NCBI RefSeq assembly: GCF_015762685.1
Contig: NZ_PEHF01000010.1
Span: 1 to 35,052 of the forward strand
Direction of reading: 5' to 3'
DNA: 35,052 nt
From: Candidatus Symbiopectobacterium sp. 'North America'
GTDB taxonomy: Bacteria > Pseudomonadota > Gammaproteobacteria > Enterobacterales > Enterobacteriaceae
Shown: in pieces, positions 1-9,596 of the stretch
How positions within the stretch are numbered: position 1 is the first letter of the stretch
Layout: each line of letters opens with the position of its first letter
The notes under the pieces: model-generated
Databases searched by the model: none
The model's input: the letters and a program-made list of their open reading frames with translations, nothing else
What the model was told of the DNA's origin: nothing
Program-made: the position numbers and the translations under genes

Positions 1-88
1 CCCATAAAGACGCCGGATAGATTTAAGCAAGCCCAACATCAATCGAAAATCAGTGTTGCAAAAGCGGGGGTGACCATAGATTTTTATA

Positions 89-812
89 TCAGGCCGAGGG
101 AGCTTTCTCTGCGACGTGACTGGTGAGTTTGATGTAACTGCGCGATTGTCGTTGCTGCTGGATTATCTCACCGGTTTTATGCATCACGCCGTTCCCCTGA
201 TAACGCCAGGTCATCAAATGATTTATGGTCGGCGTCCGTGCGCAGGCCCAAGCCAGATAGCCATCAATATCACTGATGGCTTCCAGTGAGGGGAAGTAGG
301 TTGAGCGTAATCGGCCGGAGGCAGGGTGCAGCCGCAGGTTATCGCCATGGCTGAGCTCAGGGTCCGATATTTTCGTGATGGCTTGTCGAAGGGTACAGAG
401 CTGTGTGGCAGCCTCTAACGGATCGCTTTGAGCGTTGATCCAGGCGGTCTCTGCGGGCGTTTGCGTCTGTGTATGGATCGATGCGACATGGGCGGGGCGC
501 AGATGGACAATCTCGATATCAATCCCCACCTTCCCCTCTTCACTAAGCAGTATTGCCTGCATAGGCCAGACTGAAATCGGGAAGACAGGAATCGATAAAA
601 TGAGGCCGCTCATCCGGTGAAAGCGTTATTGCGGGTAATACTGGGTAGCCGAAAAAATAGAACATCATTTCGGCCAGTAGTGCTCGACTTTTTAAGTAGC
701 GCTCACGCCGCCAGACAGGAAGCTCCTGCGCGGCGGCGATCAGCGCATCGGGCAAGCGTTGTAGATCGGGTAATGCCCCCGTGCCGGTCCACCTGACAAA
801 ATGGCAGGTCAT
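89..812 (-). pseudogene. acpT: AcpT-like 4'-phosphopantetheinyl transferase, frameshifted
   Basis: The ATG at 812 follows a GGAG ribosome binding site. The N-terminal frame (to 543) carries the RRERYLKSRALLAE and FSLAYAGN stretches typical of Sfp/AcpT-type transferases. The rest lies one frame over and resumes as AILLSEEGKVGIDIE, the GxDxE metal-binding motif. The two halves join around 548-562, so one small indel explains the break. Enzymes of this family move 4'-phosphopantetheine from CoA onto acyl or peptidyl carrier proteins. The second family motif (W-x-x-K-E-A) is degenerate here: the aligned stretch reads CTLRQAITK, so the Lys and the metal-binding Glu are both gone. That makes lasting decay more likely than a sequencing slip. 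The acpT assignment rests on resemblance to E. coli AcpT from memory; another Sfp-like transferase is possible. Confidence 0.6.
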
Positions 813-1160
813 GCTTCACTCCGTGATAGTCACCAAGGGGTGAGTGTTCTCCGATTCACCCCGATAAAATAAAAATTATATGCATATTAACAGACTATTA
901 TATGAACAAAAGTAAAAATACCCATAAGTTTGGGTGATAGACGCGCCAACGGCATTTGAGGTTGCTGACAAATAGCACTACCTCATCGCTACCACCACCA
1001 TCATACCCGCGAAGGCGGGAATCTCGTGCAGGTGAAACTCGTTTCTTCTCACAGAGATCCCCAGCTTTCGCCGAGTATGACGAGGTAAAACGAGGATGAT
1101 GAGGGGTAAAGTGACTTTGTCATCAGTCTGAGGCGTTTCAGCAGCATCACCGTTTCTGAC
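813..1160. other. Intergenic region with AT-rich promoter zone and a MITE-like repeat
   Basis: No convincing gene. Positions about 860-930 are AT-rich, contain the palindrome ATATGCATAT and a small ACCCA/TGGGT hairpin, and probably hold the minus-strand promoter of the acpT-like gene. Positions 1001-1082 hold an imperfect inverted repeat, listed separately. Confidence 0.5.
1001..1082. repeat. MITE-like imperfect inverted repeat (about 82 bp)
   Basis: The left arm at 1001-1024 (TCATACCCGCGAAGGCGGGA then ATCT) is mirrored by the right arm at 1055-1082, whose reverse complement reads TCATACTCGGCGAAAGCTGG then GGATCT. The arms match imperfectly over about 25 bp and enclose about 30 bp. The left arm also contains its own short hairpin, CCCGC-gaag-GCGGG. 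This is the architecture of small palindromic intergenic repeats or miniature inverted-repeat elements. Only one copy is in the window, so its dispersal is not shown. Confidence 0.55.
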
Positions 1161-1672
1161 TTATAACAGGCGAATATCTGCGTTATCACGCGCTGCCTGT
1201 TGTTGCTTTTTGAAACTCCGTTGTTGCAGTTCACTGCTGCTTACCAGTGTCAGTGCGGATGTCGGACACACCCGCACGCAGGAAGGGGATGCGGCAACAT
1301 CGACGCAGATATCGCACTTGTGCACCTCGCTTTTTGCCGCAACGCCTTGTGAGGTCACCACCACGTCAATGGCACCAAAAGGACAAGCAATAACGCAACT
1401 TTTACAGCCAATGCAACGAGATTGAATAACCTGAATGCTGTCGTGATGGCGCACCAGCGCATCATGAGGGCACACGCTGGCACAGGGAGCATTTTCACAT
1501 TGGCGGCACAATACCGGCACGCTGACCTGCTCGCCCTTGATAACTTTCAGGCGCAGGAAGAAACGCGCTTTGTCGATGGTGGCATCAGCGCCGCCCGCAT
1601 GGGCGACGGCACAGGCGATTTCACAGGTGCGGCAGCCAATACATTTACTGGCATCGGCAATCACAAAAGCGT

Positions 1673-1676
<4 letters not shown>
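1161..1676 (-). CDS. HydN-type 4x[4Fe-4S] ferredoxin subunit
   Basis: This is a 171-residue electron-transfer protein of the HydN/DmsB-like ferredoxin family. Four cysteine sets are visible: C12-x2-C15-x2-C18-x3-C22, then CRQCENAPCASVCP (about 57-70), CIGCKSCVIACP (about 88-99) and CDICVDVAASPSCVRVCP (about 121-138). This is the usual interleaved arrangement of four cubane clusters. No signal peptide is seen, so it should act in the cytoplasm. Its ATG (1674-1676) overlaps the TGA of the upstream aegA-like gene (ATGA), so the two were translationally coupled. In E. coli similar small ferredoxins accompany the AegA/YgfT flavoproteins tied to formate-linked redox and anaerobic urate use. Here the partner is broken, so the ferredoxin may be orphaned although its own reading frame is intact. 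I could not tell HydN, YsaA and YgfS apart. Confidence 0.8.
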
Positions 1677-3703
<2,027 letters not shown>

Positions 3704-4208
3704 AACCTCTCCCTGACACATCTAGCCGATAAAAAAGAACCCAGAGTGGTGACGACAAACGTCCCGCAGCGTGTTTGCCGCGTACATTTCCCGCGCCGGA
3801 TGAGCAAAGATCATCGGCGAGGCGTTACTCTCTGATTGTTAACGTTCGATTTTTTGTCTGGTCACCCAGAAAGCGGTTTGGAAGGGGTTGGCACGGGTCT
3901 CGCACTTGCAGGAGAAAACACAAGAAAAAATACAACTTCCCCCCATTTACTGTCTTTCATCCTACTGGCTCCCTCTGTCTGTAATCTTGATGTAGGACAT
4001 GTAAATAGAGGGTTAATGGTGGGAGAGGCACTGAAGGGAATGAAAACAAAATGGTGTTTTGTATCAGTTAGTTATGTCGCTGTGTTTTACTTAAGGTAAC
4101 CTCGATTATCCAGCATAATGTGTCAAAAAATGACGAAATAATAAACGATAACCTTGGTATTGTTAGGGTTTTGGCGTTTTTTGTTATTAAAATTAAGAAA
4201 AACAGCTA

Positions 4209-4237
4209 GTGACAGGTCTTTACATCCATCATATTGT
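4209..4237 (+). promoter_or_regulatory. Candidate sigma70 promoter of the CsgG-family lipoprotein operon
   Basis: GTGACA (4209-4214) and TATTGT (4232-4237) are separated by exactly 17 bp. The match to consensus is moderate (5/6 and 4/6), but the position suits the operon starting at 4348. Transcription would begin around 4244, just inside the downstream inverted repeat. Confidence 0.4.
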
Positions 4238-4242
4238 AATGG

Positions 4243-4281
4243 CGCGAATAAATTACATTTAACACAATGAATTTATTCGCG
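4243..4281 (+). promoter_or_regulatory. Perfect 12-bp inverted repeat in the operon leader
   Basis: CGCGAATAAATT (4243-4254) and AATTTATTCGCG (4270-4281) are exact reverse complements separated by 15 bp. The repeat lies just downstream of the candidate promoter and about 66 bp before the lipoprotein start. It could be an operator for a dimeric repressor or a leader hairpin. There is no U-run after it, so it is not a plain terminator. Confidence 0.6.
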
Positions 4282-4347
4282 ATTTATGTAATTTTCACGG
4301 AAATGGTCGATCAAGATCACAAAAGAATATTGATAAGGGATTGGTCT

Positions 4348-5019
4348 ATGAACAACAAAATCATCCTGGGTTCTCTATTGGTATCCGCGGCATTATTAAG
4401 CGGATGTGCAACAGAGTCTTCACGCAGCGTTGAGACACCTAAAGTTACCTCCTACCAAACGGCATATCAGGGTGTCCGCAGCCCGATATCTGTCGGAAAA
4501 TTTGAAAACCACTCGAACCACATGAACGGTATTTTCTCTGATGGCGTTGACCGTCTGGGAAACCAATCAAAAACCATTCTGGTGAGCCACCTTCAGCAGA
4601 CCGGTCGCTTCAACGTGTTGGATCGTACCAACATGGAAGAGATCAAGGCTGAAGCAGGTATCAAAGGCCAGCAGCAGAAACTCAAAGGCGCGAGCTATCT
4701 CATCACGGGTGATGTGACTGAATTTGGGCGCAAAGAAGTGAGCGATCACCAACTGTGGGGTATTCTCGGTCGCGGAAAAACCCAGGTTGCTTACGCCAAA
4801 ACCACGTTGAACATGGTCAATGTGCAAACGTCAGAAGTGGTGTACTCGGTACAAGGTGCGGGTGAATACACGCTCTCCAACCGTGAAATTATCGGCTTTG
4901 GCGGCACGGCTAGCTATGACTCCACCCTGAATGGCAAAGTGCTGGATCTTGCTATTCGTGAAGCAGTGAACAATCTGGTGTCAGGTATTGAGAGCGGCGC
5001 ATGGCGCCCAAGCAACTAA
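4348..5019 (+). CDS. CsgG-family lipoprotein
   Basis: The 223-residue product begins at the ATG at 4348, preceded by AAGGGA. The N-terminus MNNKIILGSLLVSAALLSGC is a lipoprotein signal with lipobox LSGC, so lipidation is expected at C20. The body (ISVGKFENHSNHMNGIF; LLVSHLQQTGRFNVLDRTNM; LITGDVTEFGRKE; YSVQGAGEYTLSNREIIGFG) resembles the CsgG/FlgO-type periplasmic lipoprotein domain. CsgG itself forms the outer-membrane curli secretion pore. No curli genes are present here, and the two next genes are DUF4810 and DUF799 lipoproteins. This three-gene set occurs in other Proteobacteria, including the Neisseria locus with antigen GNA1162, and is thought to form an envelope assembly of unknown function. 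It is the first gene of a compact operon. A start at 4267 was rejected because it would destroy the lipoprotein signal. Confidence 0.85.
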   Translation: MNNKIILGSLLVSAALLSGCATESSRSVETPKVTSYQTAYQGVRSPISVGKFENHSNHMNGIFSDGVDRLGNQSKTILVSHLQQTGRFNVLDRTNMEEIKAEAGIKGQQQKLKGASYLITGDVTEFGRKEVSDHQLWGILGRGKTQVAYAKTTLNMVNVQTSEVVYSVQGAGEYTLSNREIIGFGGTASYDSTLNGKVLDLAIREAVNNLVSGIESGAWRPSN

Positions 5020-5039
5020 CAGCATAGGGATTGCTACGT

Positions 5040-5399
5040 ATGTCTTATGGAAAAAAAGGCGCAGTGCTGCTGGCAGCGGCGGTGCTGGCAGGTTGTGCCA
5101 CAGAACCCAAAACAATTTATAGCTGGGATAATTACCAACCGACGCTGTATCAATATTATCAACAGGACAAAACCAGCCCTGAAGAACAGATCACAGCGCT
5201 GAATCTGGCGCTTGAAAAGGCCAAAGCGAAAAATAAACCGGTTCCGCCCGGCTTACACGCTCAGCTTGGCTTACTCTACGCTAATACCGGGCGGGGCACG
5301 GAAGCCCGTCAACAGTTCGAAATGGAAAAAGCGCAATTTCCAGAATCTGCGCCGTACATGGATTTTCTGTTGAGCAAAAATAAAGGAGTGGCCAAATGA
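5040..5399 (+). CDS. DUF4810-family lipoprotein
   Basis: A 119-residue lipoprotein starting at the ATG at 5040, which has AGGGA nine bases upstream. The in-frame TTG at 5031 is less likely. The signal MSYGKKGAVLLAAAVLAGC has lipobox LAGC with C19. The mature part (TIYSWDNYQPTLYQYYQQ; ALNLALEKAKAKNKPVPPGLHAQLGLLYANTGRGTEARQQFEMEKAQFPESAPYMDFLL) is typical of DUF4810 and looks like one TPR-like helical repeat. It lies 20 bases after the CsgG-like gene, and its stop overlaps the start of the next gene (ATGA), so the three are co-translated. A structural or chaperone role alongside the neighbouring lipoproteins is inference. Confidence 0.8.
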   Translation: MSYGKKGAVLLAAAVLAGCATEPKTIYSWDNYQPTLYQYYQQDKTSPEEQITALNLALEKAKAKNKPVPPGLHAQLGLLYANTGRGTEARQQFEMEKAQFPESAPYMDFLLSKNKGVAK

Positions 5400-6052
5400 A
5401 CCGTTTTTTGGGATTTCTCGGGCTGGCATTCGCTTTGGTCCTGACCGGCTGTGCCAAGCCGACACCGTATGATTACACCGCGTTTAAGCAAAGTCGGCCG
5501 AAATCGATTCTGGTGCTGCCGCCGCTCAACCACTCCCCAGATATTAAAGCGGGCCCCAGCATGCTGACACAGGTGACTTATCCGCTAGCGGAAGCGGGAT
5601 ATTATGTGTTGCCAGTGGCGGTAGTTGATGAAACCTTCAAGCAAAACGGAATGACCACGGCGCAGGATATTCACGCAGTGAGCATCGATAAGCTGCGCCA
5701 GATTTTCGGGGCTGATGCTGCGCTTTATTTGGATGTTAAAGATTACGGCTCCAAGTACATGGTACTTAGCAGCGAAACCCGTGTAACGGCGGAAGCAAAG
5801 CTGGTGGATTTGAAAACCGGCAAGCAGATTTGGAACGGTGTTGCCACGGCCTCCAGCAGCGAGCAGCAATCCAACTCCAATGGCATCCTTGGCGCGCTGG
5901 TGCAGGCGGCGGTAGAACAGATCGCCAGCACGGTGTCTGACAAAGGGCATGATATTGCTGGTATCACCAGCGTGCGCCTGCTCTCTGCGAGCATGCCGCG
6001 TGGTGTGCTGTATGGCCCGCGTTCGCTACAATACGGTAAAGATGGACTGTAA
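5396..6052 (+). CDS. DUF799 (GNA1162-family) lipoprotein
   Basis: A 218-residue lipoprotein with signal MNRFLGFLGLAFALVLTGC and lipobox LTGC (C19). Its body matches DUF799: RPKSILVLPPLNHSPDIKAG, LTQVTYPLAEAGYYVLPVAVVDETFKQNGMTTAQDIH, FGADAALYLDVKDYGSKYMVLSS and VDLKTGKQIWNG. Neisseria GNA1162 is a member and adopts a TolB-N-like fold. The ATG (5396-5398) overlaps the preceding stop. As the third gene of the CsgG/DUF4810/DUF799 set, it probably acts at the inner face of the outer membrane. The whole operon is intact in a window where most accessory genes are broken, which suggests continuing selection. Its function remains unknown. Confidence 0.82.
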   Translation: MNRFLGFLGLAFALVLTGCAKPTPYDYTAFKQSRPKSILVLPPLNHSPDIKAGPSMLTQVTYPLAEAGYYVLPVAVVDETFKQNGMTTAQDIHAVSIDKLRQIFGADAALYLDVKDYGSKYMVLSSETRVTAEAKLVDLKTGKQIWNGVATASSSEQQSNSNGILGALVQAAVEQIASTVSDKGHDIAGITSVRLLSASMPRGVLYGPRSLQYGKDGL

Positions 6053-6653
6053 GCTTCCTCGCGTTTAAACGGGTTATTGATCAAAAAGGAGCGTTCATTG
6101 TTTACGCTCATTTATCTAAGTAAACTGCTCGCTTGTGAATCACAGTAGCGTCTGCGTGATCTCAACATTATTGTGTGGCGTTAGCGTTCAATTCAGTCTC
6201 AAGCCAAAATTCATTAGGGATTTATAAATCGCTTTTTCTATTTTTATATCCCAACACCCTTTATTAAATGGTATTTAAAACAAGCAAATTAGCATAAGAT
6301 ATTGACCATTGTATTTTTTATCTGATGTTGATTATTGATTTTTGTAATGTTTTAGCACGCAGCCAAGTGTTTCTAGGAAGCGATAACTCTCTACCATCGA
6401 CATGATGTTACCTGTGTGTTGGTTGCGATCGTTATTCAATTCATCTTTTTATCCGACGTAGACGTTGTTCAAAACAACAACCTTACGTGTTGTAACTCAA
6501 CGTTTTTATGCGAGTGGTATCTGGTCGATTGGCGCTCTTTTTTGGCTGTTTTTGTGAAAAGCCGATTATTAATAGTTATGATAAGAAGAAACATACAATA
6601 TTCAATGATATCGTTCAATTTTTGCACTTTATATTAGAGCAATAAGGAAAAAT
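6053..6653. other. AT-rich intergenic region between lipoprotein operon and effector-like island
   Basis: A weak hairpin near 6089-6109 is listed separately. From about 6230 the DNA is strongly AT-rich and stays so into the next genes, marking the left edge of a probable horizontally acquired block. The promoter of the gene at 6654 should lie in 6560-6640. I found no clear -35/-10 pair and no gene. Confidence 0.5.
6089..6109. terminator. Hairpin after the lipoprotein operon
   Basis: GAGCGT (6089-6094) pairs with ACGCTC (6104-6109) around a 9-base loop. It is flanked by AAAAAG upstream and ATTTAT downstream. It could be a weak terminator for the operon; the A-run would make it a better terminator for minus-strand transcription. 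Confidence 0.4.
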
Positions 6654-7370
6654 ATGACTACAGTAAATTTAAATCAACTGGACAATTGTGTTTTAAATGC
6701 CCAGCGCATCTCTGCTAGTAATGGCGAAGGAAGTAATAATTCGACAGCATTAGCAAAAAAACTACACTCCATTGATAACACACCGTGTGTTTTACACTTT
6801 GGTTTTACAAAAGCGAACATTACGTCGGCCCTGAATAAACAGGGTACGCGTTTTATGGGAATGCCGAAGATGGCTATGCCAATGAAGCCCGGCTATATCA
6901 GAAGCCTTGCGCATGAGCAACGTGGCATAAATAATCCGATAAAATATCAGGGTGACCACATTTATAATCCACTTAATAAACATGGAAATACCTTTCAGGG
7001 GATCCCGAAAACTAACGCATCAACGCGGCCCGGTTTTATCAGAAGCCTTGCAGATGAGCGGCGTGGCGTAAATAACGTGGTTAAATATCAAGGTGGTCCC
7101 ATTTACAATCCACTTAATAAACATGGGAATGCATTTCAAGGGTTTTCTGCCAGCATGAAAAGAGAGCCTGAAGCAGTGAGAGACGTTTCCAAAAGAAATT
7201 CTATCGATATAAGTCTTGATGATCATCTTTTTGAAAAGTATAAATTATTTTCTGTGACTAGTGAAGCAGAAGTGCAAGTTGCACCTGTGAGTCATGAAGG
7301 TGATATAAAACCTATTACGCTTAAAGATAATAAACCTTATAATCAAATAGCATTTTTGGACGTGAATTGA
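6654..7370 (+). CDS. Tandem-repeat protein of unknown function, possible secreted effector
   Basis: A 238-residue protein I do not recognise. The ATG at 6654 has AAGGAA seven to eight bases upstream. Residues 1-45 are rich in Asn, Ser and Thr, as in many type III secreted proteins. Residues 60-106 and 107-153 are two copies of a 47-residue repeat, and a third partial copy starts at 154. Each copy opens with LNK(Q/H)G and contains RPGFIRSLADERRGVNN-like and KYQG-x2-IYNP stretches. Residues about 170-238 are a different tail with acidic and Val-rich stretches. There is no signal peptide or membrane segment. It lies 40 bases before an effector-like pseudogene, in AT-rich DNA. A role as a type III effector or adaptor is inferred from context only. 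Confidence 0.65.
   Translation: MTTVNLNQLDNCVLNAQRISASNGEGSNNSTALAKKLHSIDNTPCVLHFGFTKANITSALNKQGTRFMGMPKMAMPMKPGYIRSLAHEQRGINNPIKYQGDHIYNPLNKHGNTFQGIPKTNASTRPGFIRSLADERRGVNNVVKYQGGPIYNPLNKHGNAFQGFSASMKREPEAVRDVSKRNSIDISLDDHLFEKYKLFSVTSEAEVQVAPVSHEGDIKPITLKDNKPYNQIAFLDVN
6831..7145 (+). repeat. 141-bp tandem repeat inside the coding region (2.2 copies)
   Basis: Unit starts at 6831, 6972 and 7113 are exactly 141 bp apart, so the reading frame is preserved (47 codons). Copies 1 and 2 differ mainly in the PKMAMPMKPGY versus PKTNASTRPGF segment. The third copy runs only through LNKHGNAFQGF before the sequence diverges. Confidence 0.85.
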
Positions 7371-7410
7371 TTTTTAGCGTATTCCAGCATATTGAAGAGA
7401 TCGTGCAACT

Positions 7411-8138
7411 ATGAACGTGGGCTTTTTAGGCAGTTCAGTTTTAAATGGTAAAAATTTGTCTAATCTTGTCATGTACAATGACAAAACGAAAGCAACGAAA
7501 ATTAGCCTATGGGATAGATTTATTGATCTTTTTAAATCTTGCAAAAAGCAAGATGTCGTTAATACGTTTTACACCTTATTCATGGCGATAGCAATGAAGG
7601 CAATAGTGCTAAAACAAACAACAGATTTTATTGTTTTGAACAATTAAAAAGACTGGCGGATGTTGAACATCAACATCTGTTCAGCATCCGCGAAACGCAG
7701 CACAGCGCCAGTGAAAGCCTGTACACCTTCTCGATTGGCAGTGAGGATATTGTTAGCTTTTGTTCTGATAAAAATGGGCTCTCACTCGCTGGATTGGAAA
7801 TGGCTGGCTTACCGGTAGTGGACAGTTATGAGCGCATTGTGTATGACTACATTAAAAGTCATGAAGCACGCTTTGTGGTTGATTGCAAAGACACCAAAAC
7901 CAAGGCCGGCTTTGGCGCAGACGAGCTCATGGATTATAGCTGTTTCTTCCTGAAGAATAATGCAGATATCAGAAGAGAATTTCTTGCACACGGTCTGATA
8001 AATATGGATATAATGGACATACTCAGGGACGATATAAACGATCGGTTCCCCATCGATGAGAATCGAAGAAATTATGTACTTACCGTCATCAACGGTTCAT
8101 TGAGGTCGCTGTATCAGTTAGATAGCGATTACATGTAA
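7411..8138 (+). pseudogene. STE-like type III effector paralog, frameshifted
   Basis: The first frame (ATG 7411 to 7647) encodes an N-terminus ending in KATKISLWDRFIDLFKS, with Trp at residue 34. The second frame picks up at about 7563-7590 as GDSNEGNSAKTNNRFYCFEQ and runs to 8138. Together they align end to end with the intact protein at 9597-10286. Shared blocks are SLW(D/Q)RF(I/L)DLF, (D/K)DV(V/I)N and DE(L/V)MDYSCFFL(K/E)xNxDI. The SLWxRFxDLF block sits where Salmonella SPI-2 effectors (SifA, SifB, SseJ) carry their WEK(I/M)xxFF translocation signal. The net shift is -1, and a frame-0 stop at 7560 limits it to after 7562. No canonical slippery heptamer is seen there, so mutation is the likely cause. 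No biochemical activity can be assigned. Confidence 0.7.
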
Positions 8139-8163
8139 AGCCGGATGTCTATTATTGCTTATT

Positions 8164-8195
8164 CCAGACTTCGACGTGGTTTATTCGAAGTCTGG
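8164..8195. terminator. Perfect 11-bp hairpin between convergent genes
   Basis: CCAGACTTCGA (8164-8174) and TCGAAGTCTGG (8185-8195) are exact complements around a 10-base loop. It sits between the effector-like pseudogene and the convergent ddlA, so it can serve both strands. There is no strong U-run on either side. Confidence 0.6.
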
Positions 8196-8230
8196 TGAGA
8201 GGGCTAATAGGTATATGGCGGGCGCATCCG

Positions 8231-9328
8231 TTATCGAACAGAACTTGCCAGAGCGCGATCGTTTTCCTGCCGTTCTAACGCTAACTCGATCAATGCGGTG
8301 ATGAGATCGGTATAGCTTAGGCCGCTAGCCTGCCACAGTTTTGGATACATGCTGATATTGGTGAAGCCGGGCAGCGTATTCACTTCATTGATAATCACTT
8401 CATCGTCCGGCGTGAGGAAAACATCCACACGTGCCATACCTTGACATTCCAGCGCCTGGAAGGCCTGCAAGGCAATGCGTTGGATTTTTTCGTTAATTTC
8501 AGGCGTAAGATCTGCTGGTGCTCGCACCAGCGCACCTTGTTCGTTGATGTATTTGGTATCGTAAGAGTAAAACTCGTCGCTTAGCACAATTTCGCCACAG
8601 ACGCTGGCTTTCGGGTGATCGTTACCCAGCACCGCACACTCAATTTCTCTGCCAACAATCGCCGCTTCCACCAGCACCTTGTGATCGAACTGGAAAGCGA
8701 GCTCAACAGCCTGCTGAAATTCTGCTTGGTTGCGTACCTTGCTCACGCCAACAGACGAGCCCTGATTGGCCGGTTTGATAAACAGCGGCAGCCCGAGCGT
8801 ATTACTGACGCTGGCAAAGCTGTGATGCTGACGATTGGCGCGATTCAGGGTAACAAAAGAGGCTACCAGCAAGCCCGTGTCACGCAGTAGGCGTTTGGTG
8901 ACGTCTTTATCCATGCTGACCGCGGAACCTAGTACGCTGCTGCCAACAAACGGAATATTGGCCATTCTCAGCAAGCCTTGCAGTGAACCGTCTTCTCCCA
9001 GGGTGCCGTGCACGATAGGAAAAATAACATCCAATTGGGTAAGGGCGTGAGCACTCTGGCTTTCAATCACTTGCTGCTGTGTTTGTCCTGGGATCAGCGC
9101 TACGCTTTTGTTTGAGCGGTTCAAGGCGATCAGCGCGGGGTTCTCGGCATTCAGCAGGTAGTTTGACGCATCGTTGATATGCCACGCCCCTTGCTTGTCG
9201 ATACCAAGCAGCGTCACATCAAACTTGGCTTTATCAATGGCATCAATAATATTCTTGGCCGATTGTAACGAGACCTCGTGCTCAGCGGATTTACCGCCAA
9301 AGATGATGCCCACGCGTAGCTTTTTCAT
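8231..9328 (-). CDS. ddlA: D-alanine--D-alanine ligase A
   Basis: A 365-residue cytoplasmic ATP-grasp enzyme that joins two D-alanines using ATP to make the peptidoglycan dipeptide. The start at 9328 ([20 protein letters not shown]) has AGGAA eight bases upstream and matches the family N-terminus; a longer open frame to 9550 is not needed. Visible signatures are [46 protein letters not shown] and, near the end, [19 protein letters not shown]. The length equals the E. coli DdlA class and the sequence is nearer DdlA than DdlB. It is intact and lies between two copies of an effector-like family, so those genes were inserted or duplicated around a housekeeping gene. Confidence 0.95.
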   Translation of the reverse strand: MKKLRVGIIFGGKSAEHEVSLQSAKNIIDAIDKAKFDVTLLGIDKQGAWHINDASNYLLNAENPALIALNRSNKSVALIPGQTQQQVIESQSAHALTQLDVIFPIVHGTLGEDGSLQGLLRMANIPFVGSSVLGSAVSMDKDVTKRLLRDTGLLVASFVTLNRANRQHHSFASVSNTLGLPLFIKPANQGSSVGVSKVRNQAEFQQAVELAFQFDHKVLVEAAIVGREIECAVLGNDHPKASVCGEIVLSDEFYSYDTKYINEQGALVRAPADLTPEINEKIQRIALQAFQALECQGMARVDVFLTPDDEVIINEVNTLPGFTNISMYPKLWQASGLSYTDLITALIELALERQENDRALASSVR

Positions 9329-9596
9329 GCGTTGATTCCTGTGTTGTAGTGCCAAACCCGTAGCGCTTAGGGTATTGATTAGATAATCAAGTGCCTCTGC
9401 GATCAAGCGCTTCACGGTATTGCGGGTAAAAAAATCCTCGCTCAGAGAACGATGTGAACACAACGGAGTGAAACTGCATTGTGCTTTTGTTTCGAATACG
9501 TGGCCTAAACTAGGCCATATTACTAATAAAAACTTAGAGAGGATTCGCAAGATAAAAATAGAACTTGCAGGAGGAAAGACTTTATATCATTACAAT
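9329..9596. promoter_or_regulatory. Divergent promoter region between ddlA and the effector-like gene
   Basis: The region separates ddlA (minus) from the gene at 9597 (plus). It holds a 17-bp palindrome, TGGCCTA-aac-TAGGCCA (9501-9517), a plausible operator. A strong Shine-Dalgarno AGGAGG lies at 9569-9574, but the nearest in-frame ATG is 22 bases later and no ATG, GTG or TTG falls at normal spacing. Confidence 0.5.

Larger units (their letters stand above)
3704..4347. other. Long intergenic region upstream of the lipoprotein operon
   Basis: No credible gene; the short open frames here have neither ribosome binding sites nor family features. Base composition turns AT-rich after about 3930. 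The right end carries the probable promoter and a perfect inverted repeat, both listed separately. The left end (3704-3800) should hold the promoter of the aegA-like gene, but no good match was found. Confidence 0.5.

Noticed and set aside
4267..4347. An upstream start for the CsgG-like lipoprotein at 4267
   Set aside because: It would put 27 residues before the lipoprotein signal, overlaps the 12-bp inverted repeat and has no ribosome binding site; ATG 4348 has AAGGGA.
7540..7565. Programmed -1 frameshift at the AAAAAG of the left effector gene
   Set aside because: The -1 frame after that site hits a stop at 7560, before the homologous region resumes.
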